The notes beneath the pieces were generated by a model that searched no databases, was not told the DNA's origin, and saw nothing but the letters and a program-made list of their open reading frames with translations. DNA of 64,000 nucleotides from Myxococcales bacterium (lineage in GTDB: Bacteria > Myxococcota_A > Polyangia > Polyangiales > Houyiibacteriaceae): assembly GCA_019637115.1 (NCBI GenBank), contig JAHBWH010000007.1:33573-97572 (forward strand). The letters run 5' to 3'. Each line of letters opens with the position of its first letter. The first letter of the stretch is position 1. Positions 33,925 through 45,729 of this stretch are shown one piece after another. Made by a program: the position numbers and the translations under genes.

Positions 33925-36900
33925 TCATTCATCGCTGGCCTCTTCCGCATCGGGCTCGCCGACAGGCACATCCGCGAACGCCCCGGGCCAACCCCCGGCT
34001 TGGGAGATCGCCTCCTCTATCTGCTCAATAACCGTGACGGTGGTATCGACCGCACCCACCATGCGGCAGTAATGATCAATCTCCTCCCTCGTGAGTTCGC
34101 GGCCTTGACGGTCGAGAAGCCACTTCCTGAGAACCTGGCCGCCGCCGATATGCCAGTTCCAAGCTCGGTCGGGAATACCCACAAACTGTGCTCCTGGGCC
34201 GATTGAGAGCACCGACGGTGCGCCGTCCGGGTGTTGCGGTGCTTTGGCTACCTTTGTGACTGGCGCGGGAACTGGACCCTTGTAGTCCACCGCCACTGCG
34301 CCCTGGAAGCCATCGGACAGCAAGTGAGCCCGCAGAAGTTCCGCGCCGAACTCGACGATCCTCAGGAACAAGTCACGAGAAGGGCGAATTGGTAACGCCG
34401 GGTAGTCCTGCCTCAAAAGATCGCTGTAGCGGCGACGATACCCCGGACTGTGCAGAATGGCATATACGTAGCCGAACACATCCTCAGGAGAGAAATGGCC
34501 GGCCGCTACCCGGTTCTCGGCTGAGTAGCGTAGGCCGGTCGATTCCTCGAGCGCGGAAATCACGCCCTGAGCTATGTTCGGAGTGGGCCGGTCTTCGATG
34601 AGTGCGCGACCTGAAGAGTCATCAGGGAAGAGGTAGAGCGGAAGAATGTAGTTCACCTCTTTCGTCGATACGGTGTGATGCTGAATTGGAACCGTAGTAG
34701 CGAAAACGTGCTCGAATCCGCGCTGGATTTCGCAGCCTCGAACGGTGCAGAGGGCTACATTGTCGTGCTCGAGGACATGGCGCATGACACGGTGCCGGAG
34801 GTGAACCGCGACGTTGCTGTCCCAGATGGTGTAGCGGTAATCAAACGGGCGATACTGAATCCTGACAATTCGTTCGCGCCATTTCGAGCTAGGGCTAGAC
34901 AGCTCATTCTTGGCTCTTTCGTATGACCACTGCGCCTGAGTACAGAGCCGGAATCGTTGACGTGCCTCAGACTCGTCTGACGTCCGCACCAGCCATTCCA
35001 CCTTCTCCGTCGCCTCTTGCTCGGTGAACGACACCGCAAACTGGTCGTGGGTCGTGACTATTCCTGGTGCAGGACGTCCGCCCGGGGCGAAAATCGCGTC
35101 GATTCGCGTAAGGCTCCTGTACTCAGCGCCGATGTCGAGATCGTGGGGCTCGAAAAGATGGAGGGGAGGAACAGGGCGAAACTCCTTCCAGTCCCACTCG
35201 TAGCCAGTCGGTTCACCGAGCACGTCCAGCTTCCCAGGACCGCGCTCCGTCGTGCGGACGGACCCACGTAGATGCGTCAATCGCACCCTGCAGCCGCGAT
35301 CTGAACCGTCGGTTTCCAAGCGTATGAAGATTCCGATCGCCACACCTTGCTGGATCTGAAATACGTTCTCTCCTTTATCTCCGCGCTTTGAGTCGCCGTG
35401 CAGATCGATTACCTGAATGCTGCCAAACGTTGCTGCCAGATGGGATCGCATGCCCCGGAAGGTGCGATTCACCAAGTATCGGTTATTTGTGATGTAGCCG
35501 AGCAATCCGGCTGGCGTTCGAGAGAGCATCTCTTCGGCAAACCGTATGAACTTGACGTAGTCATCCTGGAGCCACTTGGCCTGTCCGGGTCGTTGTAGCT
35601 CCGGAATGTCGCGCTTGTAGTCGTAGACAAGGTCAACAATTTCGGTGATCGAGTTGTTCGTCGAATGGCCGGAGTATGGCGGGTTGCCGATGATTACTGT
35701 CACGGCCGCTCCGCGCTTAAGCGCGGACGCATTCGTGGCTTCTTCCGCAACGTGTGGGCTCAATATTTCTAGCTGCGTGGAAGATGCAGGCCGCAGGCTG
35801 TTGGTCAGGAACACGCGCAGCCGGTCCTGCTTCTGGAACACGAAGCCCGTCTGCTGCAGGGCAAGCCCGAGGCGCAGGTGGCTCACGATGTAGGGCGCCA
35901 TCATCAGCTCGAAGCCGTTGATGCGCGGCAGCAGGTCCTTGCGGACGTAGGCGAGCCAGGCCTTCTGTGCAGCGGCTGTGTCGAGCCCCCGGCGCTTGTA
36001 CTCGGCCATCATCGTCTCGTGGACGACCTCGATCACGCGGAGCAGGAAGGTGCCGGTTCCGGTGGCCGGGTCGAGTACCTGCACGAAGGGCTCCTTCGGG
36101 TCCACGCCCTCGGGCACGGCGATCTTCTTGGCCTTGGCGAAGTCGGCCCAACTCGTGGTGTCGGCCAGCCCGAGCGGCAACCCGAAGTCGTCCTGCAGCG
36201 CGGCGTGGGCGGTGCGGACGATGTACGAGACGACCTCGTCGGGCGTGTAGTAGACGCCCTGGTCCTTGCGGATCTGCGGGTCGTAGGCGTCGAGGAAGTC
36301 CTGGTAGAAGTGGATCGACGGGTCCTGCTCACCCTGGAAGACCTGCGCGACGGAGGTCCGGGCGAGCAGGCTCGTGATGTCGTCGAGGAGCCACGAGAGG
36401 TTCTTGTCGAAGTTCGAGTTGACGAGCTGCTGGAAGAGGTCGTGGAGGAACGCGCTGGTCGACGGCAGCAGATCCGCGAGGTTCTTGCGGGCGAAGAGCA
36501 GCTTCTTGCCCTCGGTGCTGAGCCAGCGCGCGGCGAGCATGCCGTAGGTGATAGTCTGGGCGTAGGCGTCCGCGAACTGCTCCACGGTGAGCGTGGCCAG
36601 CGCCTGGTTGAAGATGTCGAAGAGCTTCTTGAGCGGCCCGCCGCCGCGCTCGGTCTCACGGGCCAGCTCTTCCACGGCGAGCGCCTTCAGGTGCCGCGCG
36701 CGCCAGGCGAGCTCGGTTGCGAGTTGGCTCGGCTTGTCGATGGCGCTCTTGCTGACCACGAAGAAGCGCGAGAGGAGCTGGACGATGCCGCCCTCGCCAT
36801 CGAAGCGCGAGCGCCGATTGCCCGAGACGAGGCGGCCTCGAAGTGGCTCCGGGCCTTGCCACAGCTCGAGCTCCGGGTCGGAGTTCGGCCCGTCCCCCTT

Positions 36901-38001
36901 GGGGTAGATGACGAGCACGTTGTGGAAGTGGTTGTGCGTCCGCAGCTCGGTGCGCAGGCGCTCGAGGTCGGCCTTGTCGCTCGGGAAGTAGACGATGAAG
37001 CCCAGCAGCCGCTCGGAGCTGTCATAGATTCGGACGCCACGAAGCGCGTTGGTGAACCCGGGCCGGCGGGACTCGTCGGGATCCACGGCGATGCTGTGGT
37101 TGGCGGGAAGGTCCACCATCTCGAGGCAGCGGTTCTGGTTGGCCTTCTTCCGCGGGATCCCGAAGCTCCAGGCGATCTCGTCGAGCAGGTCTCGGACAGT
37201 GCGCTTCAGGGTCTCCTCGGCCTCGCCGAAGAGCTTCGGCCGACAAGCCTCCACGAGCGCGGCAGCCTTCTTCCGCTCGGCGCCGGAAACGAACGCCTCT
37301 TGCCACTTGGCGCCGTGGGAGAGCGGCTTGAAGTGACGTTCGAAGAGCTGCCCAAGGTGCTCCTCGGCGAGCGGTCGATCCCCACGTTCGGCCCAATCGC
37401 GGGCCTCCTCTCGGAGGGTGAAGACCTCCAGCGCGTTGGTCGCGATGCACTTCGTCCCGAAGCACACGAGCTGGCGCTCGGGGCCATCTCGGCGATCGTC
37501 GGCGACGGAAACGACGCAGAGGGTCTCGGTCTGCGCACCTTGCTTGCGGTCCGCGGTACGGCCCGCGCCACCGCGCTCGAAGCCCTCGAGGGCGTCCTGG
37601 ACGATGCGATGCAGCGCATCCTCGAGCTGGTCGTTCTGACGAAAAAACGAGTCGCGCAGGATCACCGAGCCTTTCGGCTCGAGCTCGAAGAGGACGATGT
37701 GGAAGGGCCGCTCGGTGGTCTTCGGCCAGTAGGTCGCTCCCGGTGGAAGGAAGCGATTCGTCTTCTGGTCGCCGAGGACGACCTCGCCGCGGGGGAGGGT
37801 TTCGCCGCGCCCGAAGCCCGACTCCTCGAGGAGGAGCTGGGCGAAGCGGGAGTCCAGGGGGGCATCGGTCGGATCGTCCGGGACGTCGAACGCGTCGAAC
37901 CCTTCGAGCATGCCGGTGGCATCGGACTCGCTGGCTTCGACGACCGTGGGGCGTGGGGCACCGTCGAGGATGCGGCGGACGAACTCATCTTTGCTCAGCA
38001 T
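33925..38001 (-). CDS. Large N6-adenine DNA methylase/specificity protein (PglX/DrmMI/type ISP-like)
   Basis: 1358 aa. ATG at 38001 overlaps the helicase stop by 7 bp. Methylase block: [18 protein letters not shown] near 585, motif [20 protein letters not shown] near 645, motif [14 protein letters not shown] near 773. The remaining 550 residues should hold the target-recognition domain. Residues 1-560 are helical; I cannot prove a nuclease there. Large adenine methylases of this sort mark self DNA in BREX (PglX), DISARM (DrmMI) and type ISP systems. The DNA for residues beyond about 740 is clearly less GC-rich than the first half (sample lines 55 % against 67 %), suggesting domain exchange. 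Confidence 0.9.
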   Translation of the reverse strand: MLSKDEFVRRILDGAPRPTVVEASESDATGMLEGFDAFDVPDDPTDAPLDSRFAQLLLEESGFGRGETLPRGEVVLGDQKTNRFLPPGATYWPKTTERPFHIVLFELEPKGSVILRDSFFRQNDQLEDALHRIVQDALEGFERGGAGRTADRKQGAQTETLCVVSVADDRRDGPERQLVCFGTKCIATNALEVFTLREEARDWAERGDRPLAEEHLGQLFERHFKPLSHGAKWQEAFVSGAERKKAAALVEACRPKLFGEAEETLKRTVRDLLDEIAWSFGIPRKKANQNRCLEMVDLPANHSIAVDPDESRRPGFTNALRGVRIYDSSERLLGFIVYFPSDKADLERLRTELRTHNHFHNVLVIYPKGDGPNSDPELELWQGPEPLRGRLVSGNRRSRFDGEGGIVQLLSRFFVVSKSAIDKPSQLATELAWRARHLKALAVEELARETERGGGPLKKLFDIFNQALATLTVEQFADAYAQTITYGMLAARWLSTEGKKLLFARKNLADLLPSTSAFLHDLFQQLVNSNFDKNLSWLLDDITSLLARTSVAQVFQGEQDPSIHFYQDFLDAYDPQIRKDQGVYYTPDEVVSYIVRTAHAALQDDFGLPLGLADTTSWADFAKAKKIAVPEGVDPKEPFVQVLDPATGTGTFLLRVIEVVHETMMAEYKRRGLDTAAAQKAWLAYVRKDLLPRINGFELMMAPYIVSHLRLGLALQQTGFVFQKQDRLRVFLTNSLRPASSTQLEILSPHVAEEATNASALKRGAAVTVIIGNPPYSGHSTNNSITEIVDLVYDYKRDIPELQRPGQAKWLQDDYVKFIRFAEEMLSRTPAGLLGYITNNRYLVNRTFRGMRSHLAATFGSIQVIDLHGDSKRGDKGENVFQIQQGVAIGIFIRLETDGSDRGCRVRLTHLRGSVRTTERGPGKLDVLGEPTGYEWDWKEFRPVPPLHLFEPHDLDIGAEYRSLTRIDAIFAPGGRPAPGIVTTHDQFAVSFTEQEATEKVEWLVRTSDESEARQRFRLCTQAQWSYERAKNELSSPSSKWRERIVRIQYRPFDYRYTIWDSNVAVHLRHRVMRHVLEHDNVALCTVRGCEIQRGFEHVFATTVPIQHHTVSTKEVNYILPLYLFPDDSSGRALIEDRPTPNIAQGVISALEESTGLRYSAENRVAAGHFSPEDVFGYVYAILHSPGYRRRYSDLLRQDYPALPIRPSRDLFLRIVEFGAELLRAHLLSDGFQGAVAVDYKGPVPAPVTKVAKAPQHPDGAPSVLSIGPGAQFVGIPDRAWNWHIGGGQVLRKWLLDRQGRELTREEIDHYCRMVGAVDTTVTVIEQIEEAISQAGGWPGAFADVPVGEPDAEEASDE

Positions 38002-41000
38002 GATTCCTCGTGCTCAGGCGACAGCTGCCGGCTGCGGTCTTTCCGACACGCGCGACACCAGGTTTGGGGAGTCTCGTAGGGGACGCCGTCCACGGAACGC
38101 ATGCGCCGAAACCCAAAGGTCGCCTCGACGTCGGCGTCTCCATTGGCCGTGGCGCCGCACGCTGGGCAGCACTTGTGCATCGCCGGCGCGTGACCGCAGA
38201 CATGGCAGTGGCGTGCCAGTCCTCGACGCTCCGCCGCCCGCGCCGTGGGCTGCGGGTCCTCGCCGAGGGCGAGCTGCAAGATGCGGAAGCCCTTGACCTG
38301 GATGGTCCGCCGGTCCGCTTCGGCACCAAGGAAGCCAGCAGAGATCGCTGATGCGCCCTGCATCACGGGGCGCCCAATCTCCCGACCGAGCTCGTCGAGC
38401 TGCACCTCGGCATCCACGAGCCGGATGGCAGCGGCGAGCAGATCTTCGGCGGACAGCGGCCGTGACGCGTCCTCGCTGAAGCCCAGGTCGGTTCGGACCG
38501 CGGCGGGGAACGCCTTCCCGTCCAGCGCGAGCCAGAAGTTCAGCATCGACTCGACCGGCTTGGCTGTCGTCCACAGCCAGTGCGCCACGCCATTCTCGAC
38601 CTTCGGCGTCAGGTGACGCGTGTACTCGGCGATCTCGCCGCCCTTCCTTCCGAGCAACGCCCACGCGAGGATCCTTCCGTCGGCCTCGACTCCCGGCTCA
38701 CGAAGCCAGCCGTTCCACGCGCCCAGCCACTCGACGGCGATGCCACGTTCGGACATGAGGCGCCGAAGGCGTTCCTGGTAGCCAGCGACCCGTTCGATGG
38801 CGCGGTCCTTCTGCCAGACGTTCAGGGCCGAGATGCCCTGATAGCGATAGTCGGCCATCCACTCCGCCTCGGCACCCGTGCCCTGCTCGAGGCCGAGCGT
38901 GAAGTCGATGGCGAGCGTCTTGTTCGCGATGCGCTCGCGGAGCTGCAGCTCGGCTTCGAGCTCGTCGGGAAGGAGCAAGTTGACCGTGACGGGGGCTGCA
39001 ACGGGGTGGTCGTGCCACCAGTAGCGGGGCGCGGGCTTGCCGTGCATTGCAGCCAGACGCTCGATCTCGGGGAACGAGGTGGCCTCCTCGACGGCCGGGT
39101 TCAGTCGGCGGTCGACTCGACCCGCCCGTTGGATCATGCGCACTGGGTTCCAGTGCACGTCGTAGTTCACGAGGAGCGAGGCGTCCTGAAGGTTCACGCC
39201 TTCGGCGAGGACGTCCGATGCGAGCAGGACGTCGATGGGATCCTGGATGGCGCGTAGCCAGCCTTGGGCCCAGGGGTCTGCGTCGGGTCCAAGGATGTTC
39301 GACTGCTCGGAGGTCCTGCGCGTCGGGCCGAGTCGATAGAACGGCGCGAAGGCGTTGATGGCCGAGTCGCGGTCTTCGGTTTCGCCGCTCACGACGGTCG
39401 TGCGGCTCGCCAGCGCGCGAACGTCATCCTCGGAGACGTGATCGCCGACGTCGGCCGCGAGGGTCTGCAGTGCGAGGCGCCATTCGCTGCGCTCGAGGTA
39501 ACGCGTCGCGCGGAGCACCGAGTCGATGTAGGCGAGCGTGTCGGTAAACTGCGAGAACACGATCGCCTTCTGGGCGCTGCGCCGGGCTCGAAGAAGGCGG
39601 GCGACCAGGCGACGCAGCTTGGCGTCGGTCACGATCCGCATGCCCCACGTGGCCGAGGCGGGCCAGTCGATGTTCGCGCCACCGGCGATGAAGCGCCGAG
39701 GCCAGTCGTCGCGCTCGAAGCGACCGAACACGATGTCGGCGAGGCCGGGGGCGACCCCGAGCAGGATGCCGAAGTCGCGGGTCAGATCGTCTTTCAGCTC
39801 CCAGAGACGATCGAGTTGCTCGCGGCGAGCAAGGCTGTCGTCATCATCGCGCTCGAACAGCTCGAGCTGCGGGGGCGCGGGGTCATCCGCGCCCGCGGCT
39901 GGGCGCGCGCTCATGTGGGCCTTGCTCCACCGCGTCAGGAGCTCTCGCGGGCGGCACGTCGACACCTCGCCGGTGAGAAGGAGGTCGATGCGCTCCTGTG
40001 ACACTCGGTCGAGTCCTGCAAGCAGCTCCTCGAGCTCAGCCTTCAGCGCTTCTGAGCGCTTTCGGTCACCGAGCTGCTGCCCCAAGTCCAAGAGCTGACG
40101 AAGCCGGTGCGCGTGGAGTGCAAGCAGCCTCAGCAGGGTGATGAGGAACGCGACGGGGGTGCTCTCGAGACGCTTCAGGACCAGCACACGCTGGAGCCCG
40201 ACGACCGACGAGGTCTCGGAAGCGTCGCGGACCCCGTCGCGAACGTCCGACCACATGTATACCTTGAGCGACAGCGATGTGGGCGCCGCTTCGCTCGACT
40301 CGCCCGTCTCGAAGAGGGGGAGGAACCGGGCCAGCACGTCGCGCGTGTCGTCGTAGACGTCCTCGTAGACCAGCTTCTCGGGAGGCGGAGCGTCGGGTCG
40401 GAAGAGCAACTTGATGTTCGACCCCTGCTCCCGCTCGATCTGCTTGCACAGCTTTCGGGAGCGCTGGACGACGATGCGGTCGAGGAGCTCGGCAGCGACG
40501 CGAACCTGGGGACGCGGGCTCTCATCCGCGGCGAGCATCGCGAGGCGCACCAGCTCTTGCTGGTGCTGCAGGACCTTCTCCTGCTCCTTCAGGTAGTCGC
40601 CGACCCGTGGGATCTGGACGCCGAACTGCAGGTCATCTCGGAAGTCGATTCCGATGGAGAACCGGGCGTCAGGGGAGCCATGAATGAGAGTGGCCGCGAC
40701 GTCGGCACCCCGAGACGAGCGCGCCTTCTCGACTCGCTCCTCGACGTCTCGAGGCACCCTTCCTCGATACCCGTCCGGAGTGAGGTTGTCGTTGAACCAG
40801 AGAGGCTTCGCAAACAGGAGAGACGCCTGCTGTCGGAGGTCCTCGAGGCTGTTGTTGACGGGCGTCGCAGTCAGCAGAAGGACCTTGCGCCGCAGGTCCT
40901 TGCGAGGTTGGAGGCGGAGCAGGTCACGCAGCACGACGGTTCGCCGCGCCGCGACCGAGCGGAAATTGTGCGCCTCGTCGACGACCACCAGATCGGAGAG

Positions 41001-42608
41001 GAGCAGGTGCTCCATGTCGCTGGTGCCGCTCGCGGTGCGAGCAAGCACGTCGCTGGTCGGCAAGATGCGGGAGAGCTTCGTGTGCGACAGGACGCGGATC
41101 GTGGCCAACGGCACCCCGTGCTGCGCGAGGCTGGGGATCGCCTCCCGTTGCCAGGTGCTCACGACCGAGTTCGGCGCGAGGATGGTGACTCGGAACGGAT
41201 CGTCCGAGGCGTGCCGGCCCTGAGCCGCCAGGTGCTCGCGCCAGGCGTTGGCGTAGTGCACGAGGACGGTGGTGGCGACGTACGTCTTGCCGAGGCCGAC
41301 GCCGTCGCAGAGCATGGCGCCGCCATAGTCCTCGAGCTGTGCCACGAGACGTTGAGCGGCCTGACGCTGGTAGGCCGCGGCCTGATAGGTCTCCGCGGCC
41401 GGGTGCAGCGTACGAGCTTCTCCAACCATCTGGCTGATGTGCCCGTGGAGGACGAGCCACGCCTTCTCGGTCGGGGTGCATTCCTCGAGCGAAGCCACAC
41501 GCCGCGAGGCAGGCCGGTTGGCCACCGCGTCCAGCAGCGACCGGACGTCGCGGTCCCAGTGTCGATGCGGCGACTCGGTTGTGGCGGACAGGGCGGTGTC
41601 CCAGTGGCCCCATGGGTCACCCGGTCGCACGTGCCCGAGCTCGCAGTGGGCGCAGAGGTGCAGGAGCATGTCGGCGACGACGCGAGGCGGTTGCTCGAGG
41701 TCGATCGCCAGCACCACACGGTCCGCGGTGGGCACGAGGTAGCCGGCCGCGCCCACCTCGGGAGGCACGGCGAAGCTCGCGGGGGCAGTTGCTGACAGCT
41801 CCTGGATCTCCCACGCGAAGGGGATGTCGAACGCGAGGGCCAGATGCTCCCGCAGCTCGGGGATGGATGCGCGCGGAGCCCCGACCAGTTCGTCTAGCTG
41901 TGCCCACCAGTTGGCGTCGGGCGAGACTCGCTCAGGCGAAGGCGAGCCCCCGATGAACCACGCCGCAGGCTCGGCTCGAGTCTCGCTGTCGACCGACCAT
42001 TGGGCGTCCTGGAGCGCGGCATGGAGCGGAAGGGCGTCGCCATGGGGCGCCTGGCGAACCCACTCCTGTCGCTCCGAGCCGACCAGGCACGCGCCCTCGA
42101 AGCCGCCACAGCGTGTGGCGAGACCCACGAATCCATGCGCGGCTTCGTGGGAGAAGGCTCCCGGCACGACGGGGAGCTGGAGCGCCCGAAGCGGCGCCAG
42201 AACTTCCGGATCGCACTGGAGCCACTCCTGGCTTGTCGGGGCGCGTGTCGATGCAGGGAAGCGAACCGTCACCTCCGATGGGCTGTTGGGTATGCTCTCG
42301 ACGTCGACACGCGCCTCGCGGCCATCGAGAACGAGCAGAAACCCGACGGACCTGACGAGCTCCTTGTCGAGGCGATAGGCGATCTCTCCGGCTGAGAGGT
42401 CGTCGCGCAGGGTGCCGCTGGCGGATCTCACGACGACTTCGCGGGCAGCGCCGTGGAGCAGACTGGTCAGGGCAGTGGCGAACTGCGCTGCTCGCTCGCT
42501 GGTCTCGAACCGCAGGCGCAGCTCGGACGCACAGAGGGTCGGCGCGACCGATCCGTCGGTCGCGTTCGCCCCCAGCCGTCCTGTCGCCGTCGCCTGATCG
42601 TTCATCAT
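37995..42608 (-). CDS. 1537-aa SNF2-like helicase, DrmD-like, with zinc-ribbon C-terminus
   Basis: ATG ATG at 42608; a 26-bp gap separates it from the HTH gene. The N-terminal 420 residues are unassigned but contain [18 protein letters not shown] near 321, which looks like a zincin helix with its Glu replaced. Motif I is [15 protein letters not shown] near 436, motif [15 protein letters not shown] near 541, motif [18 protein letters not shown], motif [16 protein letters not shown] and motif [17 protein letters not shown] near 1161. The C-terminal 100 residues carry paired cysteines ([23 protein letters not shown]). SNF2-type translocases of this size beside an adenine methylase are the DrmD-DrmMI hallmark of DISARM class 1; here it probably scans or remodels DNA. 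Confidence 0.9.
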   Translation of the reverse strand: MMNDQATATGRLGANATDGSVAPTLCASELRLRFETSERAAQFATALTSLLHGAAREVVVRSASGTLRDDLSAGEIAYRLDKELVRSVGFLLVLDGREARVDVESIPNSPSEVTVRFPASTRAPTSQEWLQCDPEVLAPLRALQLPVVPGAFSHEAAHGFVGLATRCGGFEGACLVGSERQEWVRQAPHGDALPLHAALQDAQWSVDSETRAEPAAWFIGGSPSPERVSPDANWWAQLDELVGAPRASIPELREHLALAFDIPFAWEIQELSATAPASFAVPPEVGAAGYLVPTADRVVLAIDLEQPPRVVADMLLHLCAHCELGHVRPGDPWGHWDTALSATTESPHRHWDRDVRSLLDAVANRPASRRVASLEECTPTEKAWLVLHGHISQMVGEARTLHPAAETYQAAAYQRQAAQRLVAQLEDYGGAMLCDGVGLGKTYVATTVLVHYANAWREHLAAQGRHASDDPFRVTILAPNSVVSTWQREAIPSLAQHGVPLATIRVLSHTKLSRILPTSDVLARTASGTSDMEHLLLSDLVVVDEAHNFRSVAARRTVVLRDLLRLQPRKDLRRKVLLLTATPVNNSLEDLRQQASLLFAKPLWFNDNLTPDGYRGRVPRDVEERVEKARSSRGADVAATLIHGSPDARFSIGIDFRDDLQFGVQIPRVGDYLKEQEKVLQHQQELVRLAMLAADESPRPQVRVAAELLDRIVVQRSRKLCKQIEREQGSNIKLLFRPDAPPPEKLVYEDVYDDTRDVLARFLPLFETGESSEAAPTSLSLKVYMWSDVRDGVRDASETSSVVGLQRVLVLKRLESTPVAFLITLLRLLALHAHRLRQLLDLGQQLGDRKRSEALKAELEELLAGLDRVSQERIDLLLTGEVSTCRPRELLTRWSKAHMSARPAAGADDPAPPQLELFERDDDDSLARREQLDRLWELKDDLTRDFGILLGVAPGLADIVFGRFERDDWPRRFIAGGANIDWPASATWGMRIVTDAKLRRLVARLLRARRSAQKAIVFSQFTDTLAYIDSVLRATRYLERSEWRLALQTLAADVGDHVSEDDVRALASRTTVVSGETEDRDSAINAFAPFYRLGPTRRTSEQSNILGPDADPWAQGWLRAIQDPIDVLLASDVLAEGVNLQDASLLVNYDVHWNPVRMIQRAGRVDRRLNPAVEEATSFPEIERLAAMHGKPAPRYWWHDHPVAAPVTVNLLLPDELEAELQLRERIANKTLAIDFTLGLEQGTGAEAEWMADYRYQGISALNVWQKDRAIERVAGYQERLRRLMSERGIAVEWLGAWNGWLREPGVEADGRILAWALLGRKGGEIAEYTRHLTPKVENGVAHWLWTTAKPVESMLNFWLALDGKAFPAAVRTDLGFSEDASRPLSAEDLLAAAIRLVDAEVQLDELGREIGRPVMQGASAISAGFLGAEADRRTIQVKGFRILQLALGEDPQPTARAAERRGLARHCHVCGHAPAMHKCCPACGATANGDADVEATFGFRRMRSVDGVPYETPQTWCRACRKDRSRQLSPEHEESC

Positions 42609-42634
42609 CCTGCTGTACTCACCTGTCCTTCGGG

Positions 42635-42835
42635 TCAGCCCTCATCGGCACCACTCTCGATCGCGCCGCCGCTGCGCACCCACTCGTCGACCTCGGTGAG
42701 CTTGAACTTCCAGAGCCGCCCGATCTTGTGAGCGGGAAGCGCTTTGGACTCGATCCACCGGTAGACCGTGTCCTTCGCGATCCCGAGATGTTTGGCGACG
42801 TCCTCGACGGACGCCCAAGGCTCCTGTTCGGCCAT
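42635..42835 (-). CDS. Excisionase/MerR-type HTH regulator
   Basis: 66 aa. ATG at 42835 is preferred because GGGAG lies seven bases upstream; an ATG at 42841 is too close to it. The chain is essentially a winged HTH of the excisionase family ([45 protein letters not shown]). First gene of the defence operon. Such small HTH proteins are common leading regulators of restriction and defence operons. The 10-bp tandem repeats at 42941-42970 are the natural binding target. Confidence 0.86.
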   Translation of the reverse strand: MAEQEPWASVEDVAKHLGIAKDTVYRWIESKALPAHKIGRLWKFKLTEVDEWVRSGGAIESGADEG

Positions 42836-42940
42836 CGGCATGCTCCCGCAGGTACGGAGGCGCCCATCGAAGACGCACTGCCTCCAACATGGGCTGGCGG
42901 AACCTATCACGATCAAGCCGCAGCGCTCAAGATGCACTTC

Positions 42941-42970
42941 AGGCGGCTTTGGTCGGCTTCAGTCGGCTTA
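42941..42970. repeat. Three 10-bp tandem repeats, possible operator
   Basis: AGGCGGCTTT / GGTCGGCTTC / AGTCGGCTTA: three adjacent 10-mers with shared core CGGCTT, about 106 bp upstream of the HTH start. The 10-bp period places each copy on the same DNA face, as expected for cooperative regulator binding. The defence-operon promoter should lie between here and 42841; no clear -35/-10 can be chosen. Confidence 0.55.
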
Positions 42971-43003
42971 GATCGTTTTCCGGCAGTTTGACTCCGCTGG
43001 AAC

Positions 43004-43425
43004 CTACCCCGCCCGCAGCTCCGCCCACAGCGCCCGCTGATCCTCCCAGACCAGGCTCTCCAGCAGCCGCCGCAGCGTCCTCTCGGTGATCGGCTCGCGG
43101 CCGGCGGGGTACTCGAGGGCCAGCACCTCCTCCTGGATGTCGGGGGCGAGCAGGAGGAGGTTCATCAGCTGGGTGAGCCGAGCGCGGGTCAAGCCGTGGT
43201 GGCGGGCGACGTCGGCCTGGTCAGCGTAGCGGCCGGCGTCGATCTCCTCGGCGATCCGGTGGGCGAGCGCGAGGCGGCGGGCGACGGTGGCCGGGTGGCG
43301 CTGGGCGAGCTGCTGGCGGCGCCGCGCGGCGCGGTCCATGCGGTCGTCGTGGGCGCGGCGTAGCGCGAGGGTCTCGGTCCGCTGCTGGCGCTTCGGGCGG
43401 AAGGTCAGCGTCTCGGTGGTGCCGC

Positions 43426-43429
<4 letters not shown>
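43004..43429 (-). CDS. HTH partner protein of the serine recombinase
   Basis: 141 aa. The ATG at 43429 overlaps the recombinase stop (ATGA). The N-terminal 60 residues are very Arg/Gln-rich. The centre is a KorB/ParB-like HTH (DQADVARHHGLTRARLTQLM), leading into LLAPDIQEEVLALE, similar to small proteins encoded directly after large serine recombinases on integrative elements. It may assist site choice or excision direction. The frame is intact although the recombinase lacks its N-terminus. Confidence 0.75.
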
Positions 43430-44667
<1,238 letters not shown>

Positions 44668-44672
<5 letters not shown>

Positions 44673-44696
44673 AAAAGGATCCTCGGTCGCTATGCC
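44668..44696 (+). promoter_or_regulatory. Predicted promoter of the RHH-GNAT module
   Basis: TTGCCA (-35), 17 bp, TATGCC (-10), 38 bp upstream of the antitoxin start. The -10 is weak but the spacing is ideal and the operator follows directly. Confidence 0.45.
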
Positions 44697-44704
44697 TCAA
44701 GTGT

Positions 44705-44720
44705 CCCTCAAAAGTGAGGG
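44705..44720 (+). promoter_or_regulatory. Operator-like palindrome of the RHH-GNAT module
   Basis: CCCTCA-AAAG-TGAGGG, perfect 6-bp arms, between the predicted -10 and the ribosome-binding site. RHH antitoxins of this class repress their own operon through such dyads, and the toxin often enhances the binding. Confidence 0.6.
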
Positions 44721-44733
44721 GAGGAGGTCCGCC

Positions 44734-45078
44734 ATGCGACTTGAAGCAACCGTCCCCGACAGTCGAGGCGCCGCGGTACAGGAGCTCGCGGACCAGCTTG
44801 GGCTGAGCCGCAGCCAGATCATCGACGAGGCGCTGTCCTTGTTTCTGAAGGCCGTGCTCGAGATCCGTCAGGGCCGCCGGCTCGTCACCCAGGACCCGAG
44901 GGGCTCGCAGGCACTCTGTGAGCTGACCACGCCGACGCTCACGACGCTCGAGTGGGCGCTGTCCTCCGAGAAGCTCGAGCTGCCGGAGGCGGCGCTAGCG
45001 AAGATGCAGGAGCTGGTCGACGCGCCGACGAAGCCGAGCGAGCGGCTCCGAGCAGCTGCGAAGCGCCATGGCCGATGA
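44734..45078 (+). CDS. Ribbon-helix-helix antitoxin of a GNAT toxin
   Basis: 114 aa, ATG at 44734 with GGGGAGGAGG upstream. An N-terminal RHH (MRLEATVPDSRGAAVQELAD, LGLSRSQIIDEALSLFLKAV) binds DNA as a dimer. The C-terminal 50 residues (ALSSEKLELPEAALAKMQEL) are the expected toxin-wrapping segment. The stop overlaps the toxin start by ATGA. This is the standard layout of RHH/GNAT tRNA-acetylating toxin-antitoxin pairs such as TacAT and AtaRT. The N-terminal RHH probably binds the palindrome at 44705-44720. Confidence 0.85.
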   Translation: MRLEATVPDSRGAAVQELADQLGLSRSQIIDEALSLFLKAVLEIRQGRRLVTQDPRGSQALCELTTPTLTTLEWALSSEKLELPEAALAKMQELVDAPTKPSERLRAAAKRHGR

Positions 45079-45614
45079 GCGAGCGGTCGTATCGCACCCG
45101 GCCGATTGGGCCGGCCGATCTCGCCTCGGGCTTCCGGAGCGGGACGCACCCGCTCGATGACTACTTCCAGCGCCACGCCCTCCCGAACGACCAGGGGGAC
45201 GTGGGGCGGGCCTACGTCCTCGACGCATCGACGGAGGACATCGCGGCTGGGCTTCCCGCCGTGCTCGGCTTCTACACGCTCAGCATGGCGTCCGTCGCAT
45301 CGCAGGATGTCGCGTCGGTCCTCGCCAAGCGCTTGCCGCGATACCCGCTGCCAGTCGCGCTGATCGGGCGCCTCGCCGTGGACGAACGCGCTCGCGGCCG
45401 TCGTCTCGGGGAGACGCTGCTGCTCGACGCGCTGACCCGCGCCGTCGAGGCCTCGCAACTCATCGCGTGCCTCGGCGTGATCGTGGATGCGAAGGACGCC
45501 GCGGCCGAGGGGTTCTACGCGAAGTACGACTTCGTCACGGTGGATGACGCCTCCTGGCCGCGGCGGATGTTCCTGCCGATGCACATCGCTCGCGCGGCGT
45601 TCGAAGACGACTGA
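45075..45614 (+). CDS. GNAT acetyltransferase toxin
   Basis: 179 aa. The ATG overlaps the antitoxin stop. The GNAT fold shows ADLASGFRSGTHPLDDYFQR at the start (typical of toxic GNATs), beta strands AAGLPAVLGFYTLSM, the acetyl-CoA loop in GRLAVDERARGRRLGETLLL, and the C-terminal AEGFYAKYDFV with the conserved Tyr. Members acetylate the amino group of charged tRNAs, blocking translation. Intact and full length. Confidence 0.9.
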   Translation: MSERSYRTRPIGPADLASGFRSGTHPLDDYFQRHALPNDQGDVGRAYVLDASTEDIAAGLPAVLGFYTLSMASVASQDVASVLAKRLPRYPLPVALIGRLAVDERARGRRLGETLLLDALTRAVEASQLIACLGVIVDAKDAAAEGFYAKYDFVTVDDASWPRRMFLPMHIARAAFEDD

Positions 45615-45729
45615 CCGCGCGGCGCTACCGGACCAGCGGCCGCAGCAGCGCCCAGCGCAGGCCCTCGGGCGGGCGGAACCACTAGCGCTTGGCCTCCGGG
45701 GTGTCGCCGCGGAGCAGCTCGGTGGAGCG

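Noticed and set aside
35878..38079. 733-codon plus-strand frame opposite the methylase
   Set aside because: The methylase frame has motifs I and IV and overlap with its neighbour; the opposite frame has none.
16366..42835. Simple assignment of the operon to DISARM class 1
   Set aside because: There is a DrmD-like helicase and a large methylase, but no PLD nuclease DrmC and no separate DrmA and DrmB, and it adds McrBC, S24-like, UvrD and Cas4-like genes.
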